The notes under the pieces: generated by a model
The model's database searches: none
What the model was told of the DNA's origin: nothing
What the model saw: the letters and a program-made list of their open reading frames with translations, nothing else
In this document: one piece after another, positions 46,894 to 57,388 of the stretch
How the letters are laid out: every line of letters begins with the position of its first letter
How positions within the stretch are numbered: the stretch's first letter is position 1
Assembly (NCBI GenBank): GCA_028281945.1
Contig: JANQIW010000081.1
Span: forward strand, 1-64,000
Source of the DNA: Prochloraceae cyanobacterium PL24a_bin.78
GTDB taxonomy: Bacteria > Cyanobacteriota > Cyanobacteriia > Cyanobacteriales > JANQIW01
Length of the DNA stretch: 64,000 nucleotides
Reading direction: 5' to 3'
Made by a program: the position numbers and the translations under genes

Positions 46894-47826
46894 TTAAGAA
46901 GCTTCTGGTGAGACTTCTTTCTTTTTTACGACATTTCTATCAGTTAAGCTACGGAAATAAAGACCACCTACTAATGCTAAAAATGCTAAATAAGCTATTC
47001 CTTGTGCTAAATATAAAATTTGTCGATAGCCAAACAAAGTTTTGAGAATAATACCGGGGAATTGTTTATCTGGTAACACATTAGAAGCATCCCAAAGTAA
47101 AGGCCCTAAAATGCAAGAATCACTTCCTGGAATACACCAAGATAATTGTTCATTGACATTAGAAAAAATAGCAACAGAAGCATCAACGTGTTTGAGGAAT
47201 CCTATTACTAAACCTCCTACTATTAGTAATAATAAAACTCCCATTACTTGGAAAAAGAGGCGAATATTGATCTTGATACCCCATTTAAATAGTAAAACTC
47301 CAATTACAGCGGCTAGAGTTAAACCAGAAACAGCACCAATAGTCGGATAAATTATATCATCTTGAAACTTAGCTACAATAAATAAAACTGTTTCAAAACC
47401 TTCCCGTAAAACAGCGATAAAAATCAAAATAAAGATAGCTTTAACAGCGTTATTATTATTAATTAAAGCTTGTTGGATTGCTCCTTCTACTTCTGATTTC
47501 ATTGACTTAGCTTGCTGTGTCATCCAGATTAACATCCAACTCAACATAGCAATAGCTATTAAGCCAAATATTCCTTCTAAACTTTCTTTAATGACGGGGG
47601 CATATATTCCTTGATTTGATTCCAATCCTTTCAGGGTTTGCCATAGTAATAATCCTACAATTACACTAGCAACTACTCCTGCACTAATACCTACGTAAAC
47701 CCATCGATTTAATTTAGTTTGTCCAGCTTTTTCTAGACAAGCTAATACTATTCCTACCACTAGGGCAGCTTCAAATCCTTCTCGTAAAGTAACAACAAAT
47801 GTTGGTAAAGCGGCAGTAAAATCCAT
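46894..47826 (-). CDS. FTR1 family high-affinity iron permease
   Basis: TLREGFEAALVVGIVLACL and VLREGFETVLFI (two REGxE motifs). Confidence 0.93.
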   Translation of the reverse strand: MDFTAALPTFVVTLREGFEAALVVGIVLACLEKAGQTKLNRWVYVGISAGVVASVIVGLLLWQTLKGLESNQGIYAPVIKESLEGIFGLIAIAMLSWMLIWMTQQAKSMKSEVEGAIQQALINNNNAVKAIFILIFIAVLREGFETVLFIVAKFQDDIIYPTIGAVSGLTLAAVIGVLLFKWGIKINIRLFFQVMGVLLLLIVGGLVIGFLKHVDASVAIFSNVNEQLSWCIPGSDSCILGPLLWDASNVLPDKQFPGIILKTLFGYRQILYLAQGIAYLAFLALVGGLYFRSLTDRNVVKKKEVSPEAS

Positions 47827-48113
47827 ATTTATCTTTTTTCTTACATAAGATTATTATATCTTAAAATATCTCAATTTTTACCTTTATTTGATGTAGCTAA
47901 TTATTCTTTTTGCTAAAGTTTATCTTTAATCTCGAATCATTACTTATTGATTGAGTATTTAACTATTAATAATAAAATTTTTCTAAACAAAAGATTACAG
48001 GAAAATTTAAACTGGAATTTTAATTAAAATTTAGTTATTGAAAATTATCAAGAGTAAACATAAAATAAAAATAAAAATTATAAAACTAGTAACCAAAATA
48101 CCCGCTAGGGGCA

Positions 48114-48992
48114 TTGAAAAATTTGTATATATGTAGACAATTAATCTATAGAATCAATTATTTTAGCAAAATTATAATGAGAAAAATCTGGCTTCTAGCA
48201 ATTTTAATGGGTTTGTCAGTAGGATGTACCCCTTCTGAAACTACAGATAACACAAATGATACTACAAACAATAACAAAGGTAATTTATCCTTGGTTGCCA
48301 ATGGGGAAGATTTTGTGCGTCAAGGTTTTGTTTCTAAAGATGGTTGGCAAATTAATTTTGATGCTGTTTATATCACTGTGGCTGATGTAACTGCATATTC
48401 TACCCAGCCTCCTTTTAATCCTGAGACAAGTAATACAATTGAAGCTCAAAATCAAGTGGTTTTAGTAAAAGATGCTAAAACTATCGATTTAGCTGAAGGA
48501 GAGTCAAATGCTCCGCCAATTTTAGTTAATACGGTAGAAGCACCACCAGCTAATTATAATGCTATATCATGGCAATTATCACCTACAAATGATGGACCAG
48601 CATCTAATAAAACAATCTTACTTGATGGTATGGCAACTAAAAATGGTCAAACTATTGATTTTAAATTAGGCTTAAATAAACCATTAAAATATACTTGTGG
48701 CGAATTTGTAGGGGATGAACGTAAGGGTATTCTCCAAGAAAATTCACAAGCTGAAGTTGAAATAACTCTTCATTTCGATCATATCTTTGGAGATGCTGAA
48801 ACAGAACCAGATGATCCACTAAATGTTAAGGCTTTAGGGTTTGATCCCATCGCAAATTTGGCAGACAATGGCAAGGTAGAAGTAGATGAAGTTATACTAA
48901 AAGAGAAATTAAAACAAGAGGATTATCAAAAACTCCTCAAATCGATCGCAGGTTTAGGTCATGTCGGTGAAGGTCATTGTCAAAAAAATTAA
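48114..48992 (+). CDS. Putative lipoprotein linked to the Ni/Co transporter; start likely at MRKIWLLAILMGLSVGC
   Basis: Lipobox LSVGC; overlaps next ORF by 32 bp. Confidence 0.65.
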   Translation: MKNLYICRQLIYRINYFSKIIMRKIWLLAILMGLSVGCTPSETTDNTNDTTNNNKGNLSLVANGEDFVRQGFVSKDGWQINFDAVYITVADVTAYSTQPPFNPETSNTIEAQNQVVLVKDAKTIDLAEGESNAPPILVNTVEAPPANYNAISWQLSPTNDGPASNKTILLDGMATKNGQTIDFKLGLNKPLKYTCGEFVGDERKGILQENSQAEVEITLHFDHIFGDAETEPDDPLNVKALGFDPIANLADNGKVEVDEVILKEKLKQEDYQKLLKSIAGLGHVGEGHCQKN

Positions 48993-49467
48993 TATTTTCT
49001 TTATTATTCTGGTACTTATTTTCTTTTCATATTCTCTCAAAACATTAGCTCACGGTAGTATAATTGACTATCGATCTACAAAAGCTATCCAAGTTCAAGC
49101 AAGCTACGATGATGGATTACCCATTGCGAATGGACAAGTTATCGTCTATGCACCAAACAATCCTACTACACCTTGGTTAAAAGGAGAAACAGATAGTAAA
49201 GGGCATTTTTTCTTCATTCCAGATGAATCATTATCAGGAAATTGGGATGTAAAAGTACGTAAAGCAGGACATGGTAGTATAGTTAGTATTCCATTGACTC
49301 CAGATTCTGATGCAAATTCCGAATCAATAGCTTCAAAAGAAACTCAATGGCAATCATCCAGCAATGGTGGATATACTCCTTTGCAAAAATTAGTCATGGC
49401 TTCCGTTAGTATATGGGGTTTTATCGGCACAGCCCTATTTTTTTATCGTAAAAAGGTGGAATCGTAA
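48961..49467 (+). CDS. Ni/Co transport accessory protein (NikL/CbiN-like, signal peptide, carboxypeptidase-regulatory-like fold, C-terminal TM)
   Basis: SLKTLAHGSIIDYRSTKAIQVQASYDDGLPIANGQVIVYAP; next to CbiM-type gene. Confidence 0.65.
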   Translation: MSVKVIVKKINIFFIILVLIFFSYSLKTLAHGSIIDYRSTKAIQVQASYDDGLPIANGQVIVYAPNNPTTPWLKGETDSKGHFFFIPDESLSGNWDVKVRKAGHGSIVSIPLTPDSDANSESIASKETQWQSSSNGGYTPLQKLVMASVSIWGFIGTALFFYRKKVES

Positions 49468-50105
49468 TGCATATACTTGATGGTTTTCTCCCAGCCAAAG
49501 TTTGTATCTTGGGTTATGGGATTACTGGCGGTATGACTTGGTATTCTTTATACAGAATTAATCGAGAAACAAATCCCCAAGAAAATATTCCTAAAGCATC
49601 TTTATTTACTTCTGCTTTTTTTGTCGCTTCTTTAATCAATATTCCTTTAGGTTTTACTAGTGTTCATTTAGTATTAAACGGTTTGATGGGAGTAATTTTA
49701 GGCTTCTATTCTTTTCCAGCAATTTTAATTGGATTGTTTTTCCAAGCGGTAATGTTTGGCCATGGAGGTTTATCTACTTTAGGTGTTAATGCAGTGATGA
49801 TGGGTGTTCCTGCATTATTAGCTTATGGTATTTTTAAACTACGATATTTACGGAAAAATAATCAAGTTTGGAAGAATATTTTTGCTTTCTTCGCAGGTGC
49901 TGGTGGTTTAGGTTTAGCTGCTACTATTTTTGTCATTTTAACTATTACTAATATATCAGCAGATCTCAATGTTCGAGATGAAGAAATAGCTATTTATATT
50001 GCTTTAGGTGGTTATTTAATTCAGGCAATTATTGAGGGAATTTTCACCGTGATGCTAGTTACTTTTGTCGATCGAGTAAAACCTGAATTGTTGGAGAATT
50101 CATGA
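49467..50105 (+). CDS. cbiM: Cobalt/nickel ECF transporter S component, CbiM/NikM family
   Basis: MHILDGFLPAKVCILGYGITGG. Confidence 0.92.
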   Translation: MHILDGFLPAKVCILGYGITGGMTWYSLYRINRETNPQENIPKASLFTSAFFVASLINIPLGFTSVHLVLNGLMGVILGFYSFPAILIGLFFQAVMFGHGGLSTLGVNAVMMGVPALLAYGIFKLRYLRKNNQVWKNIFAFFAGAGGLGLAATIFVILTITNISADLNVRDEEIAIYIALGGYLIQAIIEGIFTVMLVTFVDRVKPELLENS

Positions 50106-50863
50106 GATTATTGTTGGATAAATATGCTAACTTAGCATCCCCTATTCATCGTTGGTATCAACCTTCTAAAATAATCGGTTTATTTAGTTTAATTTTGGCA
50201 TTTGCTTTTGTAGAGCATTTGCTTTTATTACCTATCATGGTGTTAATAACTATTCTCCTTTATTGGTTATCAAAATTGCCTTTTCATTTTTTAATAAATC
50301 GATTGCGTTATCCAGGTTTATTTATCGTGGGGGTGGTATTTTTTTTACCTTTTTTTGCAGGAGATACTATCATTTTTAGTTGGGGTTTTTTGACTATTAG
50401 ACAAGAAGGTTGTTACCAAGTTTTGCTAATTATTACTAGGTTTTTTTCCATTTTAAGTGTCAGTTTAGTTTTATTTGGTACTTCTCCTTTTTTAACTACT
50501 ATTAAAGCCATGAAAACTCTTGGGATTTCTAAAATAATTATCGATATGGCTTTACTTACTTATCGTTATTTAGAAGAGTTAGCTACCATGTTAATTACAA
50601 TGCAAAGGGCAACTCAATTACGAGGTTTTCAACCTAAGACTTTTAAGATGTATAATCTTAAAGTTTTGGCTCAATTAATGGGGAGTTTACTAATTAGAAG
50701 TTACGAACGATCGCAAAGAGTTTATCATGCCATGATTTTAAGAGGATATGGTTATCAAACATCTCAAATTAAGAGACAAAAAATTGATAATCTCAGTTTA
50801 TGTTTTTTGTCAATTAGTATTTTATTATCAATGGGATTAATTGGTAGTGAATTACTTTTATAA
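50102..50863 (+). CDS. cbiQ: Cobalt/nickel ECF transporter T component CbiQ
   Basis: LTYRYLEELATMLITMQRATQLRGF; AMILRGYG. Confidence 0.92.
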   Translation: MRLLLDKYANLASPIHRWYQPSKIIGLFSLILAFAFVEHLLLLPIMVLITILLYWLSKLPFHFLINRLRYPGLFIVGVVFFLPFFAGDTIIFSWGFLTIRQEGCYQVLLIITRFFSILSVSLVLFGTSPFLTTIKAMKTLGISKIIIDMALLTYRYLEELATMLITMQRATQLRGFQPKTFKMYNLKVLAQLMGSLLIRSYERSQRVYHAMILRGYGYQTSQIKRQKIDNLSLCFLSISILLSMGLIGSELLL

Positions 50864-51080
50864 CCAGAGGTTTTCTCTTTTTACTTCTTCTTGATTAACA
50901 ATGGAAATTTAGATATTTCTACTGAGTTAAAAATCCATTGTTTGTAATGTTAAAAAATGAAAAAATAATCTAATTAAATTTAGGTATCAATAGGCATGGA
51001 AATTACTCTCAGTGCCAACTTTTTTTTTAAAACTTTGAGAATTTTAGAGCTAATTTATAGTTGTAGATTTCTTATAAAAA

Positions 51081-51866
51081 TTGAATCAAAAAAATAGAGC
51101 AAAGAAAGAAGAGATTGTGGGAAAAGAAATAGAGAATAAAGCTACTCTTTTATTAAATAATCTAGGTGTAGCTTACGATAATAATAATCAAGTTTTAGAA
51201 GACATAAATTTAAAAATATTTCCCCAAGAAAAAGTAGGCTTAATCGGAGCAAATGGGGCAGGAAAAACAACATTATTTCTCTCAATTTGTGGGCTATTAT
51301 CCCCTAACAAAGGAGAAATTATTTTATCTGGAAAACCAGTAAAAGTAGGAGAATTTCGACCAGAAATTGGATTAGTATTTCAAAATCCTAACGATCAATT
51401 ATTTTGTCCAACAGTAAGAGATGATATTGCTTTTGGGCCAGAAAATATGGGATTAAATCCAGAAGAAATTGACAAATGTGTTGAGGAAGCATTGTCATTA
51501 ACTGGAGTAGAAAAATTAAGAGATAGAATCCCTTATCAACTTTCTGGAGGAGAAAAATGTATGGTGGCAATAGCCGCTGTTTTAGCAATGAACCCTCAAT
51601 TAATATTATATGATGAACCTAGTGCTAATTTAGATTTAAAAGCTCGTCGTCGTCTGATTAATTTTTTAAAAGTATCAACACAAAGTATTATTTTATCTTC
51701 CCACGATTTAGAGTTGATTCTAGAAGTATGTCATCGTGTTTTATTACTTAGTAAAGGAAAAATAATTGCTGATGGAAATCCCTTTGAAATAATGAAAGAT
51801 AAAAAATTAATGGAAGATAATGGTTTAGAAGTTCCCTATTCTTTAGTAAACAAATTTAAAAATTAA
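51081..51866 (+). CDS. cbiO: Cobalt/nickel transporter ATPase CbiO; TTG start uncertain
   Basis: GANGAGKTTLFLSICGLL; YQLSGGEKCMVAIAAVLAMNPQLILYDEPSANLD. Confidence 0.93.
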   Translation: MNQKNRAKKEEIVGKEIENKATLLLNNLGVAYDNNNQVLEDINLKIFPQEKVGLIGANGAGKTTLFLSICGLLSPNKGEIILSGKPVKVGEFRPEIGLVFQNPNDQLFCPTVRDDIAFGPENMGLNPEEIDKCVEEALSLTGVEKLRDRIPYQLSGGEKCMVAIAAVLAMNPQLILYDEPSANLDLKARRRLINFLKVSTQSIILSSHDLELILEVCHRVLLLSKGKIIADGNPFEIMKDKKLMEDNGLEVPYSLVNKFKN

Positions 51867-51973
51867 TAACTTAAATTCTCACTTTTTAAGAGATTAACTA
51901 CTAGTAATCACCAGTTATTTTTTAAGCATTTTAATCTAGATTTAGATTTCAATTTTTATAATATAAAAGAAAA

Positions 51974-52867
51974 ATGACAAGATTTATCCATGATGAATTC
52001 GCAAAAGACTTTTTAGAAGAATTATTATCACCTTATGGAGAAATAAAAACACCCCGCCGAGTTTCAGCAGAAGTAAGAGAAATTGACGTATGGTTTGCAC
52101 CTTCTCAAATAGGAGTAGCCATTCCAAATTTAGGATTACTAGGGCGTTTAGCAGCAAAACCAGCATTATTTGAACCATTTCGTAATGCTGCCACACCAAA
52201 TGATATTTGTAATTGTTTGCTAAAATTATTAATATTACGAGGAGAATTTCAAAGAGAAGCAAATCGCAAAAAACAATCGATCATAGAAGAAGAATTGCCT
52301 TATCTTTGGATCTTATCTCCTACATTATCAAAGCCAATTTTAGAAGGATTTGGCGCAAAAATTAAACCAAAAACATGGGAGGGGGGAATTTATTTTTTAG
52401 CAGATTATTTACGCACAGGAATAATTGTACTTCATCAATTACCAGAAACAAGAGAAACTCTGTGGTTAAGATTATTATCAAAAGGAAAATTTCAAGAAAA
52501 AGCCATAGAAGAATTACAACAATTAGAGTTAACAAATCCATTAAAATCAAACATACTTCAATTATTAACAAATTTACAAGCAAAACTAGAAGCAAAACAA
52601 AACATCGAAGAAGAAGAGAGAGATTTAATTATGAAACTATCACCTTTATATATAAAGTGGCGAGAAGAAGCTATCAATGAAGGGATTCAACAAGAGAGAC
52701 GTATCATGATTGAAAATATGCTTTTAACCAGATTTGGGGCAATAGATATAGCATTATCAGAAATAATTGAACCTTTAACTAAAATGCCTCCAAGGGATGC
52801 AATCCAATTATTAATGCAATCTTCTAAAGAAGAAATCTTAGCACACTTTCAATCAAATCAATCCTAA
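51974..52867 (+). CDS. Cyanobacterial hypothetical protein with DUF4351-like C-terminus
   Basis: N-terminal FIHDEFAKDFLEELLSPYGEI...; C-terminal MLLTRFGAIDIALSEIIEPLTKMPPRDAIQLLMQSS. Confidence 0.6.
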   Translation: MTRFIHDEFAKDFLEELLSPYGEIKTPRRVSAEVREIDVWFAPSQIGVAIPNLGLLGRLAAKPALFEPFRNAATPNDICNCLLKLLILRGEFQREANRKKQSIIEEELPYLWILSPTLSKPILEGFGAKIKPKTWEGGIYFLADYLRTGIIVLHQLPETRETLWLRLLSKGKFQEKAIEELQQLELTNPLKSNILQLLTNLQAKLEAKQNIEEEERDLIMKLSPLYIKWREEAINEGIQQERRIMIENMLLTRFGAIDIALSEIIEPLTKMPPRDAIQLLMQSSKEEILAHFQSNQS

Positions 52868-53193
52868 TTAATAGCAAAACAAATCAGCTTTTTAAAGTCA
52901 AAATTTTTGGCAACTATACTATCAGCCATCAAGTTAGAAAATCCAGTTAGAAACAGAGGTTTAGAAATTAATTAAAGCTAAACCTTGATCTCTAACTCAT
53001 CTAGAAAATAAAAACTAAAAAATAATTAAATATATAAAAAATTAATCTCAAAACCAAAAGAAATTCAGGAACAAAAAAAAGAAAAATTTAAGATAAAATC
53101 AGATAGAAAAGATTTACTTACAAATTGTAGAGAAATTAAAATATAATAGAATTCTTTGACAGTTAAAACCCGTGGAATGGGAAACTCGATTTT

Positions 53194-54600
53194 ATGAGTA
53201 AAGGAACACTATTCGATAAAGTTTGGGACTTACACACCGTTGGAATTTTACCATCAGGACAAACACAACTATTTATCGGTTTACATTTAATCCATGAAGT
53301 AACTAGCCCACAAGCCTTTGGTATGTTAAGAGAAAGAGGCTTAAAAGTACTATTTCCAGAAAGAACGGTAGCCACAGTAGATCACATCGTTCCCACAGAA
53401 AACCAAGCCCGTCCTTTTGTTGATTCTCTTGCAGAAGAGATGATTCAAGCTTTGGAAAAAAACGCCCAAGATTATGGAATTAGATTCTATAATATTGGTT
53501 CTGGTAATCAAGGTATTGTCCATGTTATTGCACCGGAACAAGGCTTAACTGCCCCCGGCATGACCATTGCTTGTGGAGACTCCCATACCTCAACTCATGG
53601 GGCTTTTGGAGCCATCGCCTTTGGGATTGGTACATCTCAAGTCAGAGATGTTTTAGCTTCCCAAACCCTTGCCCTCTCTAAACTCAAAGTCCGCAAAATT
53701 GAAGTTAATGGAGACTTGGCACCTGGAGTATATGCTAAAGATGTTATCTTACATATTATTCGCAAATTAGGGGTAAAAGCTGGAGTTGGCTATGCTTATG
53801 AATATGCAGGGAGCACTTTTTCTGCCATGAATATGGAAGAACGTATGACTGTTTGCAATATGTCTATCGAAGGTGGTGCTCGTTGTGGCTATATTAATCC
53901 TGATGATATCACTTTTGAATATCTTAAAGGAAGAGATTTTAGCCCAAAAGGTGAAGATTGGGATCGTGCTGTCACTTGGTGGAAAAGTATTGCTAGTGAT
54001 AGTGATGCTATTTATGATGATGTAGTTACCATTGAAGCCAGTGAAATTGCCCCGACAGTAACTTGGGGGATTACACCAGGACAAGGAATAGCCGTAAATG
54101 AGAATATTCCTACATTAGAAAGCTTACCAGATTCCGAAAAAGCTATTGCATCTGAAGCCTATGAGTATATGAAATTAAACCCTGGAAAACCAATTCAGGG
54201 AACTAAAGTAGATGTATGCTTTATTGGTAGCTGTACTAATGGGAGAATTAGCGATTTACGTGAAGCAGCCTTAATTGCTAAAGGACAGACTGTCTCCAAT
54301 ACAGTGAAAGCATTTATCGTGCCAGGTTCAGAAAGAGTGAAGCAAGAAGCCGAAGCAGAAGGATTAGATAAAATCTTTTTAGAGGCTGGTTTTCAATGGA
54401 GAGAACCCGGATGTTCCATGTGTTTAGCAATGAATCCCGATAAACTTCAAGGTAGTCAAATAAGTGCATCATCTTCTAACCGTAATTTTAAAGGTCGTCA
54501 AGGTTCATCTACTGGACGTACTTTACTTATGAGTCCAGCAATGGTGGTAGCGGCAGCTATTAAAGGGGAAGTGTGTGATGTACGAGAATTATTAAATTAG
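53194..54600 (+). CDS. leuC: 3-isopropylmalate dehydratase large subunit
   Basis: [53 protein letters not shown]. Confidence 0.97.
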   Translation: MSKGTLFDKVWDLHTVGILPSGQTQLFIGLHLIHEVTSPQAFGMLRERGLKVLFPERTVATVDHIVPTENQARPFVDSLAEEMIQALEKNAQDYGIRFYNIGSGNQGIVHVIAPEQGLTAPGMTIACGDSHTSTHGAFGAIAFGIGTSQVRDVLASQTLALSKLKVRKIEVNGDLAPGVYAKDVILHIIRKLGVKAGVGYAYEYAGSTFSAMNMEERMTVCNMSIEGGARCGYINPDDITFEYLKGRDFSPKGEDWDRAVTWWKSIASDSDAIYDDVVTIEASEIAPTVTWGITPGQGIAVNENIPTLESLPDSEKAIASEAYEYMKLNPGKPIQGTKVDVCFIGSCTNGRISDLREAALIAKGQTVSNTVKAFIVPGSERVKQEAEAEGLDKIFLEAGFQWREPGCSMCLAMNPDKLQGSQISASSSNRNFKGRQGSSTGRTLLMSPAMVVAAAIKGEVCDVRELLN

Positions 54601-54606
54601 GAATTA

Positions 54607-55206
54607 ATGGGAATGAGTGCAGTTAAATTAGTAAGTGGAAGAGGGATTCCTTTAGAAGGAAATGATATTGATACCGATCGCATTATTCCTGCTCGGTTTT
54701 TACGATGTGTGACTTTTGATGGTTTAGGAGAACAAGTTTTTATTGACGATCGAGCACAAAAAAAAGGGAAACATCCTTTTGATTTACCTGAATATCAAGG
54801 AGCCTCTATTTTAGTAGTTAATAATAACTTTGGTTGTGGATCATCTAGAGAACACGCACCTCAAGCTTTAAACAGATGGGGAATTAAGGCAATCATCGGA
54901 GAAAGTTTTGCCGAAATCTTCTTTGGTAATTGTATTGCCATGGGAATTCCCTGTGTAACTGCTAATTTAGATAAAATTGAAGCGTTACAAAAATTCCTCC
55001 AATCTAATCCTCAAATATCAATAACTTTGGATTTAGAAGAAATGAAAGTTAATTGTGGAGAATTTGTCCTAGAAGTTTCCCTCGGAGAAGGAACAAGACA
55101 AATGCTTTTGACTAATACTTGGGATAGTTGTGTTCAATTAATTAATTATGTAGATGAAATAAAAACAACAGCAAATAATCTACCTTATCTCAATTGGGGC
55201 ACATAA
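54607..55206 (+). CDS. leuD: 3-isopropylmalate dehydratase small subunit
   Basis: GNDIDTDRIIPARFL; NNFGCGSSREHAPQAL. Confidence 0.97.
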   Translation: MGMSAVKLVSGRGIPLEGNDIDTDRIIPARFLRCVTFDGLGEQVFIDDRAQKKGKHPFDLPEYQGASILVVNNNFGCGSSREHAPQALNRWGIKAIIGESFAEIFFGNCIAMGIPCVTANLDKIEALQKFLQSNPQISITLDLEEMKVNCGEFVLEVSLGEGTRQMLLTNTWDSCVQLINYVDEIKTTANNLPYLNWGT

Positions 55207-55446
55207 CTTATTTCACAATCTCAATCATAATTAGTTTTCTTTAAAATCTCGAAGGCATAACAGTCAAGACATCATAGTCAAGGCTAAAGCCTTCTAGCTT
55301 CTTTTTCCTTATAAGATTCTATGATAAAAAAGAAAATATAGCCGTTAGGAATTTCACTATCAGCTATAAATACTAATCTGAAAACAAATACCTCTAAATT
55401 CCGTAGAGATTTATATTAAATAATATTTATCTATCCCTAAAACTTC

Positions 55447-56430
55447 TTAAAACCGCCGAGAGCTTCGTATAACTTTAATAGAACTAATTTGGTCATTCCA
55501 GTTTCTATATTGACTAATATTTCTAATATATTGTTCTCCACTTATTCTCAAAGAATTTCCTTGATAATTTGCATGCTGATATACTATAAGACTCCAACCT
55601 TTTGGTACACAAATAGAAGAAATTTCATCATTAAATCTGATTCGGCTTAGATCATGAATTGAATCCGTTAGTCTATATTCTCTTCCTTCAAAATCAACAT
55701 GTTGAAAGATGATTGGTGCATCTTCGCAAATGCGATTAATTTCATCCCCTCTACCAAAAGAAATAGAACTAATTCTATCATTCCAATCTCTACCATCTGG
55801 AGTATCATAACGGAGATCTCTTAAAGATCCTTGCCCTTTGATTGTCAAAGAACGGCCTTGATAATTAGCGTGCTCATAGACAGTCATTGTCCAACCTCTT
55901 GGTACGCAAATAGAAGAAATTTCATCATTAAATCTGATTCGGCTTAGATCATGAATGGGACGAGTAACTTGATATTGTTCTCCCTGAAAATCAACATGTT
56001 GAAAAATAGTTGGGTTATTATTACAAGAACGATTAGATTGTTGTTCTCTTCTAAAAGAAATAGAGCTAATTCTGTCATTCCAATCTCTACCATCTGGAGC
56101 ATTATAACGAAGATCTCTTAAATATCCTTTCCCTCTTATGGTAAAGGAACGTCCTTGATAGTCTGCGTGTTCATGAAAATTTATTACCCAACCTTCAGGA
56201 ATGCACATAGAAGAAATTTCATCATTAAATCTTATTCTCGTAAGATTAGAAATTGGGCGAGTAATCAGATATTCTTCTCCTTGAAAATTTACATCTCTAA
56301 ATATTCTTATTCCATCATTACAAGTCCGAGGGAATCTTCTTTGTGCTTGAGTAGGATTTATATTCAAAAAAGATAAGGGAATTGCTGCTAAAAGAAGCAA
56401 AAAGAAACGAAATATATTATTTTTGTTCAT
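55447..56430 (-). CDS. Secreted protein with three beta/gamma-crystallin domains
   Basis: Signal peptide; three repeats with (Y/F)x5(Y/F)xG and six NDxxSS Ca-binding-type motifs. Confidence 0.85.
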   Translation of the reverse strand: MNKNNIFRFFLLLLAAIPLSFLNINPTQAQRRFPRTCNDGIRIFRDVNFQGEEYLITRPISNLTRIRFNDEISSMCIPEGWVINFHEHADYQGRSFTIRGKGYLRDLRYNAPDGRDWNDRISSISFRREQQSNRSCNNNPTIFQHVDFQGEQYQVTRPIHDLSRIRFNDEISSICVPRGWTMTVYEHANYQGRSLTIKGQGSLRDLRYDTPDGRDWNDRISSISFGRGDEINRICEDAPIIFQHVDFEGREYRLTDSIHDLSRIRFNDEISSICVPKGWSLIVYQHANYQGNSLRISGEQYIRNISQYRNWNDQISSIKVIRSSRRF

Positions 56431-57388
56431 AATTTTTCTATCCTTAAATTGATTTAATTTTCTATTTTTGTAGCACGATTTCTATGATTAAAAGATCATT
56501 ACTAAGACTTCTATATAATATTGAGATTTGAAAAATTTTCAGCTTACAAAACAGTAATATATCTTGGCTATTGTTATACCAAAAATTAATTATTTCTTCC
56601 TCATCATTTAATTTTGGCATTTTGAAATAGTTGTAATAGCCCATTTTGTAATAATCTATCAAAAATAGTTTAGTTTTTGTGCTATAGGATTAGAGACAGG
56701 AAATTATTCTATTTTGTTCCCATTTGTTATTTCTTTATTGATAATTTTGCTTTAAGGTTGCTTTAAGGATTGATGTTAATCTTGAACCAAGATATTTATA
56801 CTTTCAACTTATTCAAAAGTTTAACTAAACCAATATTTTTTAAAATGATTGATAGTTAATAGTTTGGAAATCCTATTATTTACTATTCTAATTATTTTTT
56901 TACCAGCTAATATCTTAAACACTAGGTAGTTTTCAGAACCATTAGTACTTAGAGTATGGGGATTTTATAGCCTTATTCCCTATTATTATATTAGTTTATT
57001 GCTTTAGTTAAAAATTTTTGATATGAGTGCAAATTTTAAAATTCAATCTTTTTAGATCTTATTAATTGCTATAATCCAATCTAGAAATTTATAATACTAT
57101 TGCAACAGCCTATGGAAAATCCCATATGATTTTAGAACTTATTTTAGAATATTATTAAATCAATTTTTGTCTTAAAAAAGGAGTTGAAAATGACCATCTA
57201 ATCATCATGAAATTCTACAAATATTAATAATGGAAACTAGAGAATTTCAAAAAATGAAATATTTATTAGGTAATTATTAAAAGCATAAAAACTCTATCTT
57301 ATTCCAAATATTTAAATTAAATAAACTTTAAGTTAGAGCCATAGATTGATATTTCATTGTTATTTTTACCCAATAGGAGCACAAATAC

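Noticed and set aside
47830-48113. Cobalamin or nickel riboswitch upstream of the Ni/Co transporter
   Set aside because: Region is very AT-rich with no recognisable aptamer core by eye; needs an Infernal/Rfam scan.
53350-54084. Minus ORFs inside leuC (53350..53541, 53767..54084)
   Set aside because: Antisense shadows of a highly conserved enzyme gene.
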